This document shows positions 36,837 to 47,091 of a stretch of DNA of 64,000 bases, piece by piece. The position numbers were made by a program, and so were the translations under genes. Source of the stretch: Azospirillum sp. TSO35-2 (GTDB taxonomy: Bacteria; Pseudomonadota; Alphaproteobacteria; Azospirillales; Azospirillaceae); NCBI RefSeq assembly GCF_003116095.1, contig NZ_LGRA01000018.1:900621-964620 (forward strand), written 5' to 3'. The notes beneath the pieces were generated by a model, which was given only the letters and a program-made list of their open reading frames with translations, searched no databases and was not told where the DNA came from. The stretch's first letter is position 1. Every line of letters starts with the position of its first letter.

Positions 36837-37664
36837 TCAGCGCGCCAGGACGCGCTTGAGAAAGGCGGCGGTGGTGTCGTGGGCCTGCGGCGTGTTCAGG
36901 ATCGTGTGCTTGTTCGAGGCCAGCGTCACGATCATGGCGTCCTGGTGCGATTTCAGCGCGTTGCCGCAATCGCCCCTGACGGCGTAGGGCCGGTTCCACG
37001 GGTTTTCTCCGGAAAAATAGGGATCGCGGGTGGCGATCATGCTGAGAACCGGAGTCTCCTGCGGAATTGCCGTCTTCGGGGCGTCGACGAAATAGTTGGC
37101 TTCGCAGCTCCAAGAATAGATGACGCGCGCCACTGGCAGCGGGTTGGCCAGCCGGGCGACCGGCACCGCGCCTTCGCTGGTTCCGACGATGATGATCTTC
37201 GCCGGATCGACCCAGGGCAACGCTTTGGCTCCGGCGAGCGCGTTCTCCAGCTCGCCCATCCGCAGCGTGTGGACCTTCTCGTAGAGATCGGTGGCGACCG
37301 GCGACGTGTAGGTCAGGCGGTCGGGGATCGCCATGCTGTCGGGGGCGATGGACGGCAGCCCCAGATCGTCCGCCAGCCAGCGCTGGTACTCGGTGACGAA
37401 CGGGGCAAGGCCGCTGGAGCCATGCATGAAGAGGACGACCGGCGAACGGCCGCTGACCGCCGGCGCGTCGCGCAACGGTCCCTGCCAGAGCAGGCCGCCG
37501 GTCAACGCGGCGGGCAGCACCAGGCTGGCGCCGTTCCAGGTCCGCGCCATGTTCTCGGCGGACGGTGTCAGGTCGCTTCCCTTGATCTCCTGCGATCCGG
37601 CCGACCCCTGGGCCGCCAGCCACAACGCCGCACCGACCATCCCCGCAACCGCGATCCAACGCAT
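36837..37664 (-). CDS. Secreted alpha/beta hydrolase (dienelactone-hydrolase-like)
   Basis: 275 residues. The first 24 residues are a signal peptide (AVAGMVGAALWLAAQGSAGS). The nucleophile elbow is GTSEG (about 161-165), preceded by the oxyanion loop FMHGSSG. A late NKHTIL offers the His and a DPYF the Asp. The fold resembles dienelactone hydrolase-like esterases; the substrate is unknown. GGAGG lies 9 nt before the ATG. It is divergent from a LysR gene 82 bp away, which is probably its regulator. Confidence 0.8.
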   Translation of the reverse strand: MRWIAVAGMVGAALWLAAQGSAGSQEIKGSDLTPSAENMARTWNGASLVLPAALTGGLLWQGPLRDAPAVSGRSPVVLFMHGSSGLAPFVTEYQRWLADDLGLPSIAPDSMAIPDRLTYTSPVATDLYEKVHTLRMGELENALAGAKALPWVDPAKIIIVGTSEGAVPVARLANPLPVARVIYSWSCEANYFVDAPKTAIPQETPVLSMIATRDPYFSGENPWNRPYAVRGDCGNALKSHQDAMIVTLASNKHTILNTPQAHDTTAAFLKRVLAR

Positions 37665-37746
37665 GATGATGCTCCTCCAACCCCATGACCAGCCGTGAGC
37701 ATGGGGCCGCGGAAACCGCATCGACAACGGGAACTCCAATGCGATA

Positions 37747-38697
37747 ATGCGATCAATCGAGCCGCAAACCACCGACCGGTCCCTCGCCATGCGCAATCGC
37801 CGTCCGACCTTGGTGGAGCTGGAAGCTCTGCGGGCCACCATCACCAACGGCACCACGGCGAGCGCGGCGCGGCGCCTGGGCTGCTCGCAATCCTCGATCA
37901 GCCGCGCGCTGGCCCTGCTGGAGGCGCGGCTGGGCGTCCCGCTGTTCGAACGGTCGGGCCGGCTGATCCGGCCGACGGCCGAGGCGCTGGCGATCAACGA
38001 GGAACTGGACGACATCTTCCTGGCGCTGGATCGTGTCGCCTCCGGAATGGCGGCGATCCCGACGGCCGGACGACTGACGGTGGCGGCGCCTCCGGCCTTC
38101 GCGCTGTCGCTCGTCAGCCGTCTGGCCGCCCGCTTCCGGGCGCGTTACCCCGAGGTCCTCATCCAGTTGGAGGTCGTGGCGTCCGACATCGTCGTTGGGC
38201 TGGTGGCCGAGGGCCGCGCCGATCTGGGCATCACCGACAGCGCCCCGATGCACTCGGGCGTCCGGCTGGAGCCTTTCCACAGCTCCTTCCTCGCCTGTGT
38301 CATGCCGGCCGACCACGCCCTGGCGCGCCACGAGGTCCTGTGTCCGGCCGATCTGGCGGCGATGCCCTGCATCGCCCTGACCCGCAGGCATTCGATGCGT
38401 TCCAGGATCGACCAGCTCTTTGCCGATGCCGGCGTCACGCGTCGGGTGGTGATGGAAACCTCCACCGCCGTCTCCGCGCTCGAACTGGTCAGGGCCGGGC
38501 TGGGCATCGCCGTGATGAATCCATACCCGCTGGCCGACCGCCGCGACGCCACCCTGGTCTGGCGGCGGTTCGAGCCGGCCCTGGAATACCGCAGTTGCTG
38601 CGTCCTGCCCTCCGCCGTGCCGGTCACGCCGCACGCCCGCCGGTTTCAGCGGCTGTTGAGCGGGCAGGCGCGGGCGGAATGCTGGTCGCCGGACTGA
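37747..38697 (+). CDS. LysR-family transcriptional regulator
   Basis: 316 residues. The winged helix-turn-helix (about 20-80) has the pattern TASAARRLGCSQSSISRALALLEARLG. The effector domain follows (about 105-305) with PTAGRLTVAAPPAFALSL. The ATG at 37747 is used; a second ATG at 37789 would give a protein 14 residues shorter, and neither has a strong ribosome site. LysR proteins usually regulate the divergent gene, here a secreted hydrolase. The coinducer is unknown. Confidence 0.9.
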   Translation: MRSIEPQTTDRSLAMRNRRPTLVELEALRATITNGTTASAARRLGCSQSSISRALALLEARLGVPLFERSGRLIRPTAEALAINEELDDIFLALDRVASGMAAIPTAGRLTVAAPPAFALSLVSRLAARFRARYPEVLIQLEVVASDIVVGLVAEGRADLGITDSAPMHSGVRLEPFHSSFLACVMPADHALARHEVLCPADLAAMPCIALTRRHSMRSRIDQLFADAGVTRRVVMETSTAVSALELVRAGLGIAVMNPYPLADRRDATLVWRRFEPALEYRSCCVLPSAVPVTPHARRFQRLLSGQARAECWSPD

Positions 38698-38707
38698 CCG
38701 CCGGGCT

Positions 38708-39508
38708 TCACCCCCGCTCGGCCCAGCCCATGTAGTTGACGTCGAGGTCGCGCGGGTTCAGGCGGAACTCGTCGGTCAGCGGGTTGTACGTCACGCCGGT
38801 CAGGTCGCGTACGCTCAGCCCGTACGCGCGTACGGCGGCGTTCAGTTCGGACGGGCGCAGGAACTGGCGCCAGTTGTGGGTGCCGCGGGGCAGCCAGCGC
38901 AGGATGTACTCCGCCCCGACGATGGCCAGCGCGAAGGACTTCGGCGTGCGGTTCAGCGTCGCCAGGAACAGGACGCCGCCGGGGGCCAGCAGGTCGGTGC
39001 AGGACTTCACGAACAGGTCGACGTCGGCGACATGCTCGATCACCTCCATCGCCAGCACCACGTCGAACCGCTCGCCGCCGGCGGCCAGCGCCTCCGCCGT
39101 GGTGGCGCGGTAGTCGACCGGGGTGCCGCTCTCCGCCGCGTGGGCGGCGGCGGTGTGCACGTTCTTCTCCGACGCGTCGATCCCGACCACCGTTGCGCCC
39201 ATGCGGGCCATTGGTTCGGCCAGCAGGCCGCCGCCGCAGCCGATGTCGACGACGCGCAAGCCGGCCAGCGGCTGCGGCGCCAGCGGGTCGCGGCCCAGCC
39301 GCTTGCACACGGCGTCGCGGATGTAGGTCAGGCGCAGCGGGTTCAGCCGGTGCAGCGGCTTGAACTTGCCGGCGGGGTCCCACCATTCCGCGGCGATGGC
39401 GGAGAAGCGGGCGACGTCCTCCGGGTCCACCGTGCCGGCGCGGGGGGTGCGGCCGCCGGCGGGGCCGGTTGCGGTCGTGTGCGGGGCGGCGGAGGCGGTG
39501 GCGGTCAT
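38708..39508 (-). CDS. ubiG: UbiG ubiquinone biosynthesis O-methyltransferase
   Basis: 266 residues. An Ala/Thr-rich N-terminal tail leads into [24 protein letters not shown], the UbiG start signature. The SAM-binding motif is [20 protein letters not shown]. Further motifs are [10 protein letters not shown] and [21 protein letters not shown], the membrane-contact region. It performs both O-methylations in ubiquinone synthesis. It is divergent from lysC, with 168 bp between them, and convergent with the LysR gene. Confidence 0.97.
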   Translation of the reverse strand: MTATASAAPHTTATGPAGGRTPRAGTVDPEDVARFSAIAAEWWDPAGKFKPLHRLNPLRLTYIRDAVCKRLGRDPLAPQPLAGLRVVDIGCGGGLLAEPMARMGATVVGIDASEKNVHTAAAHAAESGTPVDYRATTAEALAAGGERFDVVLAMEVIEHVADVDLFVKSCTDLLAPGGVLFLATLNRTPKSFALAIVGAEYILRWLPRGTHNWRQFLRPSELNAAVRAYGLSVRDLTGVTYNPLTDEFRLNPRDLDVNYMGWAERG

Positions 39509-39676
39509 GGCTGGTGTTCCGTAAACGGGTTGGCTGTTCGGATGCGGGGCAACTTGCCTCGCTTCCACCGACGGAGTATGGATACGCCGCCCCGCGCCGG
39601 CAACGGTGGAGCGGGGGTGCGCTCCGCCGACCCCATGACACGATGATGCGTGGGGCGGCCAGACATGGTGTGAGGT

Positions 39677-40912
39677 ATGGCGCGGATCGTCCTGAAGTTC
39701 GGAGGCACGTCGGTCGGCGACATCGACCGCATCAAGAACGTGGCCCGAAAGGTCGAGCAAGAGGTCAAGGCGGGGCATCAGGTCGCCGTCGTCGTGTCGG
39801 CGATGTCCGGCGTGACCAACCAGCTCGTCAAATACTGCAACGACATCGACAAGCTGCACGACGCCCGCGAATACGACGCGGTCGTGGCGTCCGGCGAGCA
39901 GGTGACCTCCGGTCTCCTGGCCGTGGCCCTGCAGTCGATCGGCATCCCCGCCCGCTCCTGGGCCGGCTGGCAGATCCCGATCCGCACCGACGACACGCAC
40001 GGCAAGGCGCGCATCGTCTCGATCGATCCCACCGAGATGGAACGCTCCATGCAGACCGGCGAGGTCGCCGTGGTCGCGGGCTTCCAGGGCGTGTCGGACG
40101 ACGGGCGCATCACCACGCTGGGCCGCGGCGGCTCCGACACCTCGGCGGTGGCGCTGGCGGCGGCGGTGAAGGCCGACCGCTGCGACATCTACACCGATGT
40201 CGACGGCGTCTACACCACCGACCCGCGCATCGTGTCCAAGGCGCGCAAGCTCGACAAGATCACCTATGAGGAGATGCTGGAGCTGGCCTCGCAGGGCGCG
40301 AAGGTGCTTCAGACCCGCTCGGTCGAGATGGCGATGAACCATCGCGTGCGCGTGCAGGTGCTGTCGAGCTTCGAAGCGGCGGCGGGCAGTTCGCTTCCCG
40401 GAACCCTGGTTGTTGACGAGGACGAGATCGTGGAAAAGGAAGTTGTGAGCGGCATCGCCTACAGCCGCGACGAGGCGAAGATCACCCTGGTGGGCGTCGC
40501 CGACCAGCCGGGCGTCGCCGCCGCCATCTTCGGTCCGCTGACCGACAACGCCGTCAACGTCGACATGATCGTCCAGAACGTGTCGGAAGACGGCAAGTCG
40601 ACCGACATGACCTTCACCGTCGGCAAGGCGGACATCGCCCGCGCCGTGAAGGTGCTGGAGGACGCGCAGACGACGCTGAAGTACAAGCGCATCGTGTCGG
40701 ACGCCAACGTGGTCAAGGTGTCGGTCATCGGCGTCGGCATGCGCAGCCACGCCGGCGTCGCCCAGCGCATGTTCAAGGCGCTGGCCGACAAGGGCATCAA
40801 CATCCAGGTCATTTCCACCTCGGAAATCAAGATTTCGGTCCTGATCGCCGAGGAGTATGCGGAGCTGGCGCTGCGCGCGCTGCACACCGCCTACGGCCTG
40901 GACGCCGCCTGA
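39677..40912 (+). CDS. lysC: Aspartate kinase
   Basis: 411 residues. The catalytic domain starts [11 protein letters not shown] and has the phosphate and aspartate segments [27 protein letters not shown] and [13 protein letters not shown]. Two ACT domains (about 265-405) form the allosteric site for lysine and threonine. It phosphorylates aspartate as the first step to lysine, threonine and methionine. It starts a run lysC, flavin oxidoreductase, ptsP. In many alphaproteobacteria lysC and ptsP are direct neighbours. Confidence 0.97.
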   Translation: MARIVLKFGGTSVGDIDRIKNVARKVEQEVKAGHQVAVVVSAMSGVTNQLVKYCNDIDKLHDAREYDAVVASGEQVTSGLLAVALQSIGIPARSWAGWQIPIRTDDTHGKARIVSIDPTEMERSMQTGEVAVVAGFQGVSDDGRITTLGRGGSDTSAVALAAAVKADRCDIYTDVDGVYTTDPRIVSKARKLDKITYEEMLELASQGAKVLQTRSVEMAMNHRVRVQVLSSFEAAAGSSLPGTLVVDEDEIVEKEVVSGIAYSRDEAKITLVGVADQPGVAAAIFGPLTDNAVNVDMIVQNVSEDGKSTDMTFTVGKADIARAVKVLEDAQTTLKYKRIVSDANVVKVSVIGVGMRSHAGVAQRMFKALADKGINIQVISTSEIKISVLIAEEYAELALRALHTAYGLDAA

Positions 40913-40944
40913 GCGCGGGTGGACAGAGCAGGGAAGGGCCGGCC

Positions 40945-42072
40945 ATGACCGACGCCACATCGCACGCGGCGGCCCGGTCGGCAGCCTTGTCGGCAGTCGT
41001 GTCGGGGGCACCATCGGCGCGGGTCCGGCTCGACCGGCTCTGGCAACGGGGCCGGGACTTCCTCGGCACACCGACCGCGGTGATGGGCGGCGCGATGAGC
41101 TGGGTGTCGGAACGGCACCTGGTCTCCGCCATCTCCAACGCCGGCGGTTTCGGCGTGCTGGCCTGCGGCTCGATGGGCCCCGACCAGCTCGCCGCCGAGA
41201 TCGCCGGCACCCGGGCGCTGACCGCCAGACCGTTCGGCGTCAACCTGATCAACATGCACCCGGCGCTGGACCAGCTGATCGACGTCTGCCGCGAGCAGGC
41301 GGTCGGGCATGTGGTCATCGCCGGCGGCTTGCCGTCCGGTGCGACCCTGCGCCGCATCAAGGACGGCGGGGCCAAGGCGATGGGCTTCGCCCCGACGCTG
41401 GGCGCCGGCCGGCGCATGGTCAAGCAGGGTGCCGACGCGCTGGTGATCGAGGGGACGGAGGCCGGCGGCCACATCGGCCCGGTGTCCACCACCGTGCTGG
41501 CGCAGGAGATCCTGCCCGATCTGCGCGAGGTGCCGGTGTTCGTCGCCGGCGGCATCGGCCGGGGCGAGGCGATCCTGTCCTATCTGGAGCTGGGGGCGGC
41601 CGGCGTGCAGATCGGCACCCGCTTCGTCTGCGCGACCGAGAGCATCGCCCACCCCAACTTCAAGCAGGCCTTCATGCGGGCGTCGGCCCGCGACGCCCAG
41701 ACCTCGGTGCAGATCGACCCGCGTTTCCCGGTGATCCCGGTGCGGGCGCTGGCGAACGAGGGGTCGAAGCGCTTCATGGCGTTCCAGCGCGACATCATCG
41801 CCAAGGTCGACGCCGGGGTGATGAGCCGCGACGAAGGCAACCTGGAGATCGAGCATTTCTGGTCCGGCGCGCTGCGCCGCGCGGTGGTCGAGGGCGACGT
41901 CGAGACCGGCTCGCTGATGGCCGGCCAGAGCGTCGGCATGGTCACCCGCGAGCAGCCGGTGGCCGACATCCTGGCGGAATTGATCGCCCAGGCCGAATCG
42001 GCGCTGGCAAGGCGTCCCTCCGATGAGGCATCGTTGATCCCGATGGCGGAGTCGCCCGTGGGAGCGTTGTAG
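40945..42072 (+). CDS. NAD(P)H-dependent flavin oxidoreductase / nitronate monooxygenase family
   Basis: 375 residues in a TIM-barrel fold. It has the family motifs [27 protein letters not shown] and [13 protein letters not shown], plus [18 protein letters not shown], which hold FMN and the catalytic His. Related proteins are nitronate monooxygenases, enoyl-ACP reductases of FabK type or uncharacterised. The substrate cannot be decided. It lies 32 bp after lysC and 2 bp before ptsP and so is part of that operon. Confidence 0.88.
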   Translation: MTDATSHAAARSAALSAVVSGAPSARVRLDRLWQRGRDFLGTPTAVMGGAMSWVSERHLVSAISNAGGFGVLACGSMGPDQLAAEIAGTRALTARPFGVNLINMHPALDQLIDVCREQAVGHVVIAGGLPSGATLRRIKDGGAKAMGFAPTLGAGRRMVKQGADALVIEGTEAGGHIGPVSTTVLAQEILPDLREVPVFVAGGIGRGEAILSYLELGAAGVQIGTRFVCATESIAHPNFKQAFMRASARDAQTSVQIDPRFPVIPVRALANEGSKRFMAFQRDIIAKVDAGVMSRDEGNLEIEHFWSGALRRAVVEGDVETGSLMAGQSVGMVTREQPVADILAELIAQAESALARRPSDEASLIPMAESPVGAL

Positions 42073-42074
42073 CG

Positions 42075-44381
42075 ATGACCGACACCCTCGACACCGCGGC
42101 CGGCGAGAAGGGCGTCACCCCCGGCTTCGACGGCACCTCGTCGCGCCGGCTGCTGGCCCGGCTGCGCGACATCATGGCCGGGTCGGGGTCGGGGCAGGAC
42201 CGGCTGGACAAGATCGTCACGCTGATCGCGGCGGAGATGGGGGCGGACGTCTGCTCCTGCTACGTCATGCGCGCGGGCGAGGTGCTCGAGCTGTTCTCCA
42301 CCGAGGGCCTGAACAAGACCGCCGTCCACAACACCCGCCTGCGGGTGGGCGAGGGCATCGTCGGCTACATCGCCGGCCACGCCCGCCCGGTGGCGATGGA
42401 CAACGCGCCGACGCACCCCAGCTTCGCCTACCGGCCGGAAACGGGCGAGGATCCCTTCCTGTCGCTCGCCGGCGTGCCGATCCTGCGCGGCAGCAAGGTG
42501 CGCGGCGTGCTGGTGATCCAGCACAAGGACCGCCGCCGCTACGTCGAGGAGGAGGTCGAAACCCTCCAGACCATCGCCATGGTCGTCGCCGAGCTGGTGG
42601 CCCAGAGCGAGCTGGTCAACCCGGTGGAGGTCACCACCACCGGCGACCCCGTGCTGCTGCCGGCCCGCCTGTCGGGCACGGCGATGAGCGCCGGGCTGGC
42701 GATGGGGCTGGCGGTGATCCACCGGCCGCAGCTGACCGTCCGCCAGATGGTGGCGGAGGACGCCGACGCCGAGCTGGAACGCTTCAACACCGCGCTGTCG
42801 ACCATGCACAGCGCCATCGACGACCTGCTGGAGGCGGCGTCGCTCGCCGGTCTCAGCGAGCCGCGCGACATCCTGGAAACCTACCGGATGTTCGCCGAGG
42901 ACCGCGGCTGGCTGTCGCGCATCCGCGAGGCGATCCGCGTCGGCCTGACCGCCGAGGCCGCGGTGCAGCAGGTGCAGAACGACACCCGCGCCCGGATGAG
43001 CCATCTGACCGATCCCTACATCCGGGAACGGCTGATGGATCTGGAGGATCTGACCAACCGGCTGCTGCAGCATCTGGCCGGCAAGACCAGCAGCGCCGAC
43101 GGCGCGACCCTGCCGGAGGACATGATCCTGGTGGCGCGCTCGATGGGGCCGGCGGAGCTGCTGGACTACGACCGCACCCGCCTGCGCGGCCTGCTGCTGG
43201 AGGAGGGCTCGCCCGGCAGCCACGTCTGCATCGTCGCCCGCGCGCTGAACATCCCGGTGGTGCAGGCGGCCGACGCGCTGAACCGGATCGAACCGCTCGA
43301 CCAGTTGATCGTCGACGGCGACCACGGCTCGGTCTTCATCCGCCCGGCCGAAGACATCCAGATGACCTTCGCCGAGGCGGTCGCCCTGCAGCACCGCAAG
43401 GAGCAGATGTATGCGGAGATCCGCAACCTGCCCTCGGTGACGCGCGACGGCGTGCCGATCTCGATCCAGTTGAACTGCGGGCTGCTGATCGACCTGCCGC
43501 ACCTGACGGCCAGCGGGGCCGAGGGGGTCGGGCTCTACCGCACCGAAATCCCGTTCATGGTCCGCGCCTCCTACCCCGACGTGCAGGCGCAGACCGAGCT
43601 GTACGCCCGCATCATGGACGAGGTCGGCGACCGGCCGGTCGTGTTCCGCACGCTCGACGTCGGCGGCGACAAGATGCTGCCCTACATGACCGGCGGCGAG
43701 GAGGAGAACCCGGCGCTGGGCTGGCGCGCCGTGCGCATCGGGCTGGATCATCCGTCGCTACTGCGCCAGCAGTTGCGCGCGCTGCTGCTGGCCGCCGCCG
43801 GCCGGCCGCTGTCGGTGATGTTCCCGATGATCGCCGAGGTCGCCGAGTTCGACGCCGCCCGCCGCCTGGTGGACCTGGAGCTGAAGCGGCTGGACGCCCA
43901 GGGCATCGCCCGACCCGGCAACCTGCGGGTCGGCACGATGCTGGAGGTGCCGTCGCTGCTGTGGCAGTTGCCGGCCCTGCTGCCGAAGCTGGATTTCCTG
44001 TCGGTCGGCTCCAACGACCTGACCCAGTACCTGTTCGCCGCCGACCGCGGCAACCCGCGCACCTCCGGCCGCTACGACCCGCTGTCGCCGTCGATGCTGT
44101 GCGTGATGCGCCGGCTGGTCGATGAATGCGCCAAGCACAAGGTGTCGCTGTCGATCTGCGGCGAGATGGCGGGGCGGCCGCTCGACGCCATGGCGCTGAT
44201 CGGCGTCGGCTTCCGCACGCTGTCGATGTCGCCGCCGTCGGTCGGTCCGGTGAAGACGATGCTGCGCTCGCTCGACGTCGCGGCGCTGCGCCAGTACATG
44301 AGCGGCCTCTACATCGGCGCCGACCACAGCCTGCGCGACAAGCTGCGCAGCTTCGGCAAGGATCATGGTGTCCTGATCTGA
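42075..44381 (+). CDS. ptsP: PtsP, nitrogen-PTS Enzyme I
   Basis: 768 residues. An N-terminal GAF domain (about 20-165) is followed by the PTS Enzyme I domains. The phosphorylated His383 is in EGSPGSHVCIVAR. The PEP-binding C-terminal barrel has GLYRTEIPFM, FRTLDVGGDKMLPY and SVGSNDLTQYLFAADR. It phosphorylates NPr, which passes phosphate to PtsN; in several bacteria glutamine binding to the GAF domain inhibits it. It is coupled to the flavin oxidoreductase gene by a 2-bp gap. Confidence 0.97.
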   Translation: MTDTLDTAAGEKGVTPGFDGTSSRRLLARLRDIMAGSGSGQDRLDKIVTLIAAEMGADVCSCYVMRAGEVLELFSTEGLNKTAVHNTRLRVGEGIVGYIAGHARPVAMDNAPTHPSFAYRPETGEDPFLSLAGVPILRGSKVRGVLVIQHKDRRRYVEEEVETLQTIAMVVAELVAQSELVNPVEVTTTGDPVLLPARLSGTAMSAGLAMGLAVIHRPQLTVRQMVAEDADAELERFNTALSTMHSAIDDLLEAASLAGLSEPRDILETYRMFAEDRGWLSRIREAIRVGLTAEAAVQQVQNDTRARMSHLTDPYIRERLMDLEDLTNRLLQHLAGKTSSADGATLPEDMILVARSMGPAELLDYDRTRLRGLLLEEGSPGSHVCIVARALNIPVVQAADALNRIEPLDQLIVDGDHGSVFIRPAEDIQMTFAEAVALQHRKEQMYAEIRNLPSVTRDGVPISIQLNCGLLIDLPHLTASGAEGVGLYRTEIPFMVRASYPDVQAQTELYARIMDEVGDRPVVFRTLDVGGDKMLPYMTGGEEENPALGWRAVRIGLDHPSLLRQQLRALLLAAAGRPLSVMFPMIAEVAEFDAARRLVDLELKRLDAQGIARPGNLRVGTMLEVPSLLWQLPALLPKLDFLSVGSNDLTQYLFAADRGNPRTSGRYDPLSPSMLCVMRRLVDECAKHKVSLSICGEMAGRPLDAMALIGVGFRTLSMSPPSVGPVKTMLRSLDVAALRQYMSGLYIGADHSLRDKLRSFGKDHGVLI

Positions 44382-44497
44382 CGGCCGGACCATGGCGAAA
44401 GCGTGATTGTCACGGGCCATGGGCGCTGTCCGGTGTCGAACCACGGTCATAGCGGTTGCGCCGCGGGTGCGGCATGTCGTACCCATTCCGCTTGTTG

Positions 44498-44540
44498 CAT
44501 CCGCACGGATGCCCCCTGTGCGCAAGCCCCCCTGCGCACA
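44498..44540 (+). other. Tandem hairpins in the RodZ-like gene's leader
   Basis: GCATCC-GCAC-GGATGC (44498-44513) is followed at once by TGTGCGCA (44517-44524) and TGCGCACA (44533-44540), a perfect 8-bp stem with an 8-nt C-rich loop. The start codon is 26 nt downstream. The rest of the 184-bp gap has no clear promoter. Confidence 0.5.
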
Positions 44541-44565
44541 CCTGTTGCGAGCAGATGGCGAGCCC

Positions 44566-45777
44566 ATGGCCAAGCGCAAGGTTTTCAGCGATTTCGACCC
44601 GGCCCCGTCCGGCCCCACCGTTTCCGAGACGCTGCGCGACACGCGGGTGGCGCACGGGTACGACCTGCGCGACGTCGCCGCGATGCTGCGCATCCGCTAT
44701 CCTTACCTGCTGGCCATTGAAGAGGGCCGCTACGGCGATCTGCCGGGCAGCGCCTACGCGGTCGGCTTCCTGCGCTCCTACGCCGAGTGCCTGGGGCTCG
44801 ACCCCGACACCGTCGTCGCCCGCTACAAGGAGGAGGCGGCCGGCACGGTCCGCCGCCAGGAACTCTATCTGCCGACCCCGGCGGCGGAGGGACGGGCGTC
44901 CGGCGGCACGCTGCTGCTCGGCACGCTGGTGCTGGCCGGCATCGTCTATGGCGGCTGGTATTATCTGTCGACGACCGACCGTTCCGTCGCCGATCTGGTG
45001 CCGACGCTGCCCGACCGGCTGGTGTCGCTGCTCGACGGCGTGCCGAGCCGGCCGGACCACCCGCCGGCCGCCGACGCCACCGCCCCGGCGGCGGCCCCGG
45101 CCACGCCCCCGACGGCGCCCTCTGCCGTGACCCCTGCGGCCCCTCCGACCGGGGCTCCGGCCCCGGCCCCTGCTCCGACGCCCTCCGTGCCGATGCCGGT
45201 GGCGCCGCCCTCCGTGGCGTCGGCCACCCCGCCTGCGCCGGCGGCGGCGGGGCCCGCCCCCGGCGCGGCCAAGCCGGCCGTGACGGCGTCCGGCTCCGCG
45301 CCGCCCCCCGTGGCACCCGCCAAGCCGCCGACCGTCGCTGCCCTTGCTCCGGCGCCCGCCGGGGTCATCAACGTGCCGGCGCCGCCGGCCGAGGACGACG
45401 AGGACAGCACGCCGCAGGAACCCACCTCGCTCGCCACCGCCGCCGCGCCGCCCGCCGCTCCGGCCGCTCCGGCGGCGGAGACGGTGCCGGCGAACGGCAA
45501 GGTCTACGGCACGCTGAACACCAACGCGAAGCTGGTCCTGAAGGCGACGCAGGAAAGCTGGCTGCAGGTGCGCGACGGCAGCGAAATCGTCTTCACCCGC
45601 GTGCTGAAGCCGGGCGACACCTTCCGGGTGCCCGACAAGCCCAACGTGAAGATCCGCACCGGCAACGCCGGCGGGCTGGTGGTGATGGCCGACGGGACGG
45701 AAAGCCCGCCGCTGGGGTCGGTCGGTCAGGTGCTGCGCGACGTCACCATCGACCAGCGTGGGCTGGTGCGCCGCTGA
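44566..45777 (+). CDS. RodZ-like HTH membrane protein with DUF4115 domain
   Basis: 403 residues. A cytoplasmic Cro/XRE-type HTH (about 18-85) has ETLRDTRVAHGYDLRDVAAMLRI and GSAYAVGFLRSYAECL. A single membrane helix follows (about 112-132). The periplasmic part has a Pro/Ala-rich linker (about 165-310) and a DUF4115 beta-domain (about 310-400). RodZ ties MreB filaments to the wall synthesis machinery and sets cell shape. The ATG at 44566 begins the conserved part; upstream in-frame sequence is excluded. It precedes ispG, as often seen. Confidence 0.85.
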   Translation: MAKRKVFSDFDPAPSGPTVSETLRDTRVAHGYDLRDVAAMLRIRYPYLLAIEEGRYGDLPGSAYAVGFLRSYAECLGLDPDTVVARYKEEAAGTVRRQELYLPTPAAEGRASGGTLLLGTLVLAGIVYGGWYYLSTTDRSVADLVPTLPDRLVSLLDGVPSRPDHPPAADATAPAAAPATPPTAPSAVTPAAPPTGAPAPAPAPTPSVPMPVAPPSVASATPPAPAAAGPAPGAAKPAVTASGSAPPPVAPAKPPTVAALAPAPAGVINVPAPPAEDDEDSTPQEPTSLATAAAPPAAPAAPAAETVPANGKVYGTLNTNAKLVLKATQESWLQVRDGSEIVFTRVLKPGDTFRVPDKPNVKIRTGNAGGLVVMADGTESPPLGSVGQVLRDVTIDQRGLVRR

Positions 45778-45890
45778 ACGGCGGTGCCGGGGCTCTTGAT
45801 TCTCCGCTGCCGCACCGCACTTCTGGCCTGGGCCCGGCCGCGTCGGGAGGCGCGTCCGGCATCGTATTTGCTGTCTAGAGGCTTTCCGTC

Positions 45891-47054
45891 ATGACCGTGC
45901 GCGCCTATCGCCAGATCCTCCGCCGCAAGTCGCGCCAGATACGCGTCGGCAACGTGCTTGTCGGCGGCGATGCGCCGATCTCGGTCCAGACCATGACCAA
46001 CACGCCGACCACCGACGTGAAGGCGACGGTGGAGCAGATCCAGGCGGCCGAGCGGGTCGGGGTGGACATCGTCCGCGTCTCCTGCCCGGACCGCGAGTCG
46101 GCGCTGGCGCTGAAGGACATCGTGGCCCAAGTCAAGGTGCCGGTCGTCGCCGACATCCATTTCCACTACAAGCGCGCCATCGAGGCGGCGGAGAGCGGGG
46201 CGGCCTGCCTGCGCATCAACCCCGGCAACATCGGTTCGGCCGACCGGGTGCGCGAGGTGGTGAAGGCGGCCAAGGATTACGGTTGCTCGATGCGCATCGG
46301 CGTCAACGCCGGCTCGCTGGAGCAGGATTTGCTGGAGAAATACGGCGAGCCCTGCCCGGAGGCGATGGTCGAAAGCGCGCTGAACCACGCGAAGATCCTG
46401 GAAGACAACGATTTCCGCGAGTTCAAGATCTCGGTGAAGGCGTCGGACGCCTTCCTGGCCGTCGCCGCCTACCAGGGTCTGGCGGAGGCCTGCGACTACC
46501 CGCTGCACATCGGCATCACCGAGGCGGGCGGCCTGCGCGCCGGCACGGTCAAGTCCTCCATCGGGCTGGGCATGCTGCTGTGGTCGGGCATCGGCGACAC
46601 GCTGCGCGTCTCGCTGTCGGCCGAGCCGGCGGAAGAGGTCCAGGTCGGCTACGAGATCCTGAAGTCGCTCGGCCTGCGCCGCCGCGGCGTGACGGTGATC
46701 TCCTGCCCGAGCTGCGCCCGGCAGAACTTCAACGTCATCAAGACGGTGGAGCTGCTGGAGCAGAAGCTGTCCCACATCACGACGCCGCTGACCCTGTCGG
46801 TGATCGGCTGCGTGGTGAACGGCCCGGGCGAGGCGCGCGAGACCGACATCGGCCTGACCGGCGGCGGCAACAACACCCATCAGGTCTACCTGTCGGGCGT
46901 CACCGACCACCGGCTGAAGAACCAGGACATCGTCGAGCATCTGGTCGGGCTGGTCGAACAGAAGGCCGCCGCGATCGAGGCGGTGAAGGCGGCGGCCGAG
47001 GCGGGGGCCGAGGCGGCCGAAACCACCCGAGACGTGGCGCCGGCCGCGGAGTAA
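45891..47054 (+). CDS. ispG: IspG, (E)-4-hydroxy-3-methylbut-2-enyl-diphosphate synthase
   Basis: 387 residues. The TIM barrel starts [21 protein letters not shown] and the C-terminal domain has the 4Fe-4S ligands in [10 protein letters not shown] and [16 protein letters not shown]. It makes HMBDP in the MEP pathway of isoprenoid synthesis. The C-terminal tail is Ala/Glu-rich. AGAGGC lies before the ATG. The glutamyl-tRNA reductase gene starts 37 bp downstream. Confidence 0.97.
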   Translation: MTVRAYRQILRRKSRQIRVGNVLVGGDAPISVQTMTNTPTTDVKATVEQIQAAERVGVDIVRVSCPDRESALALKDIVAQVKVPVVADIHFHYKRAIEAAESGAACLRINPGNIGSADRVREVVKAAKDYGCSMRIGVNAGSLEQDLLEKYGEPCPEAMVESALNHAKILEDNDFREFKISVKASDAFLAVAAYQGLAEACDYPLHIGITEAGGLRAGTVKSSIGLGMLLWSGIGDTLRVSLSAEPAEEVQVGYEILKSLGLRRRGVTVISCPSCARQNFNVIKTVELLEQKLSHITTPLTLSVIGCVVNGPGEARETDIGLTGGGNNTHQVYLSGVTDHRLKNQDIVEHLVGLVEQKAAAIEAVKAAAEAGAEAAETTRDVAPAAE

Positions 47055-47091
47055 GCTGCCTCCCAATCAAGCAGGGACAGCGATCCGCGGC

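Noticed and set aside
45050..45480. The Pro/Ala-rich stretch of the RodZ-like gene as a separate repeat element or recombination scar
   Set aside because: It is in frame within one gene and fits the periplasmic linker expected between the membrane helix and the DUF4115 domain.
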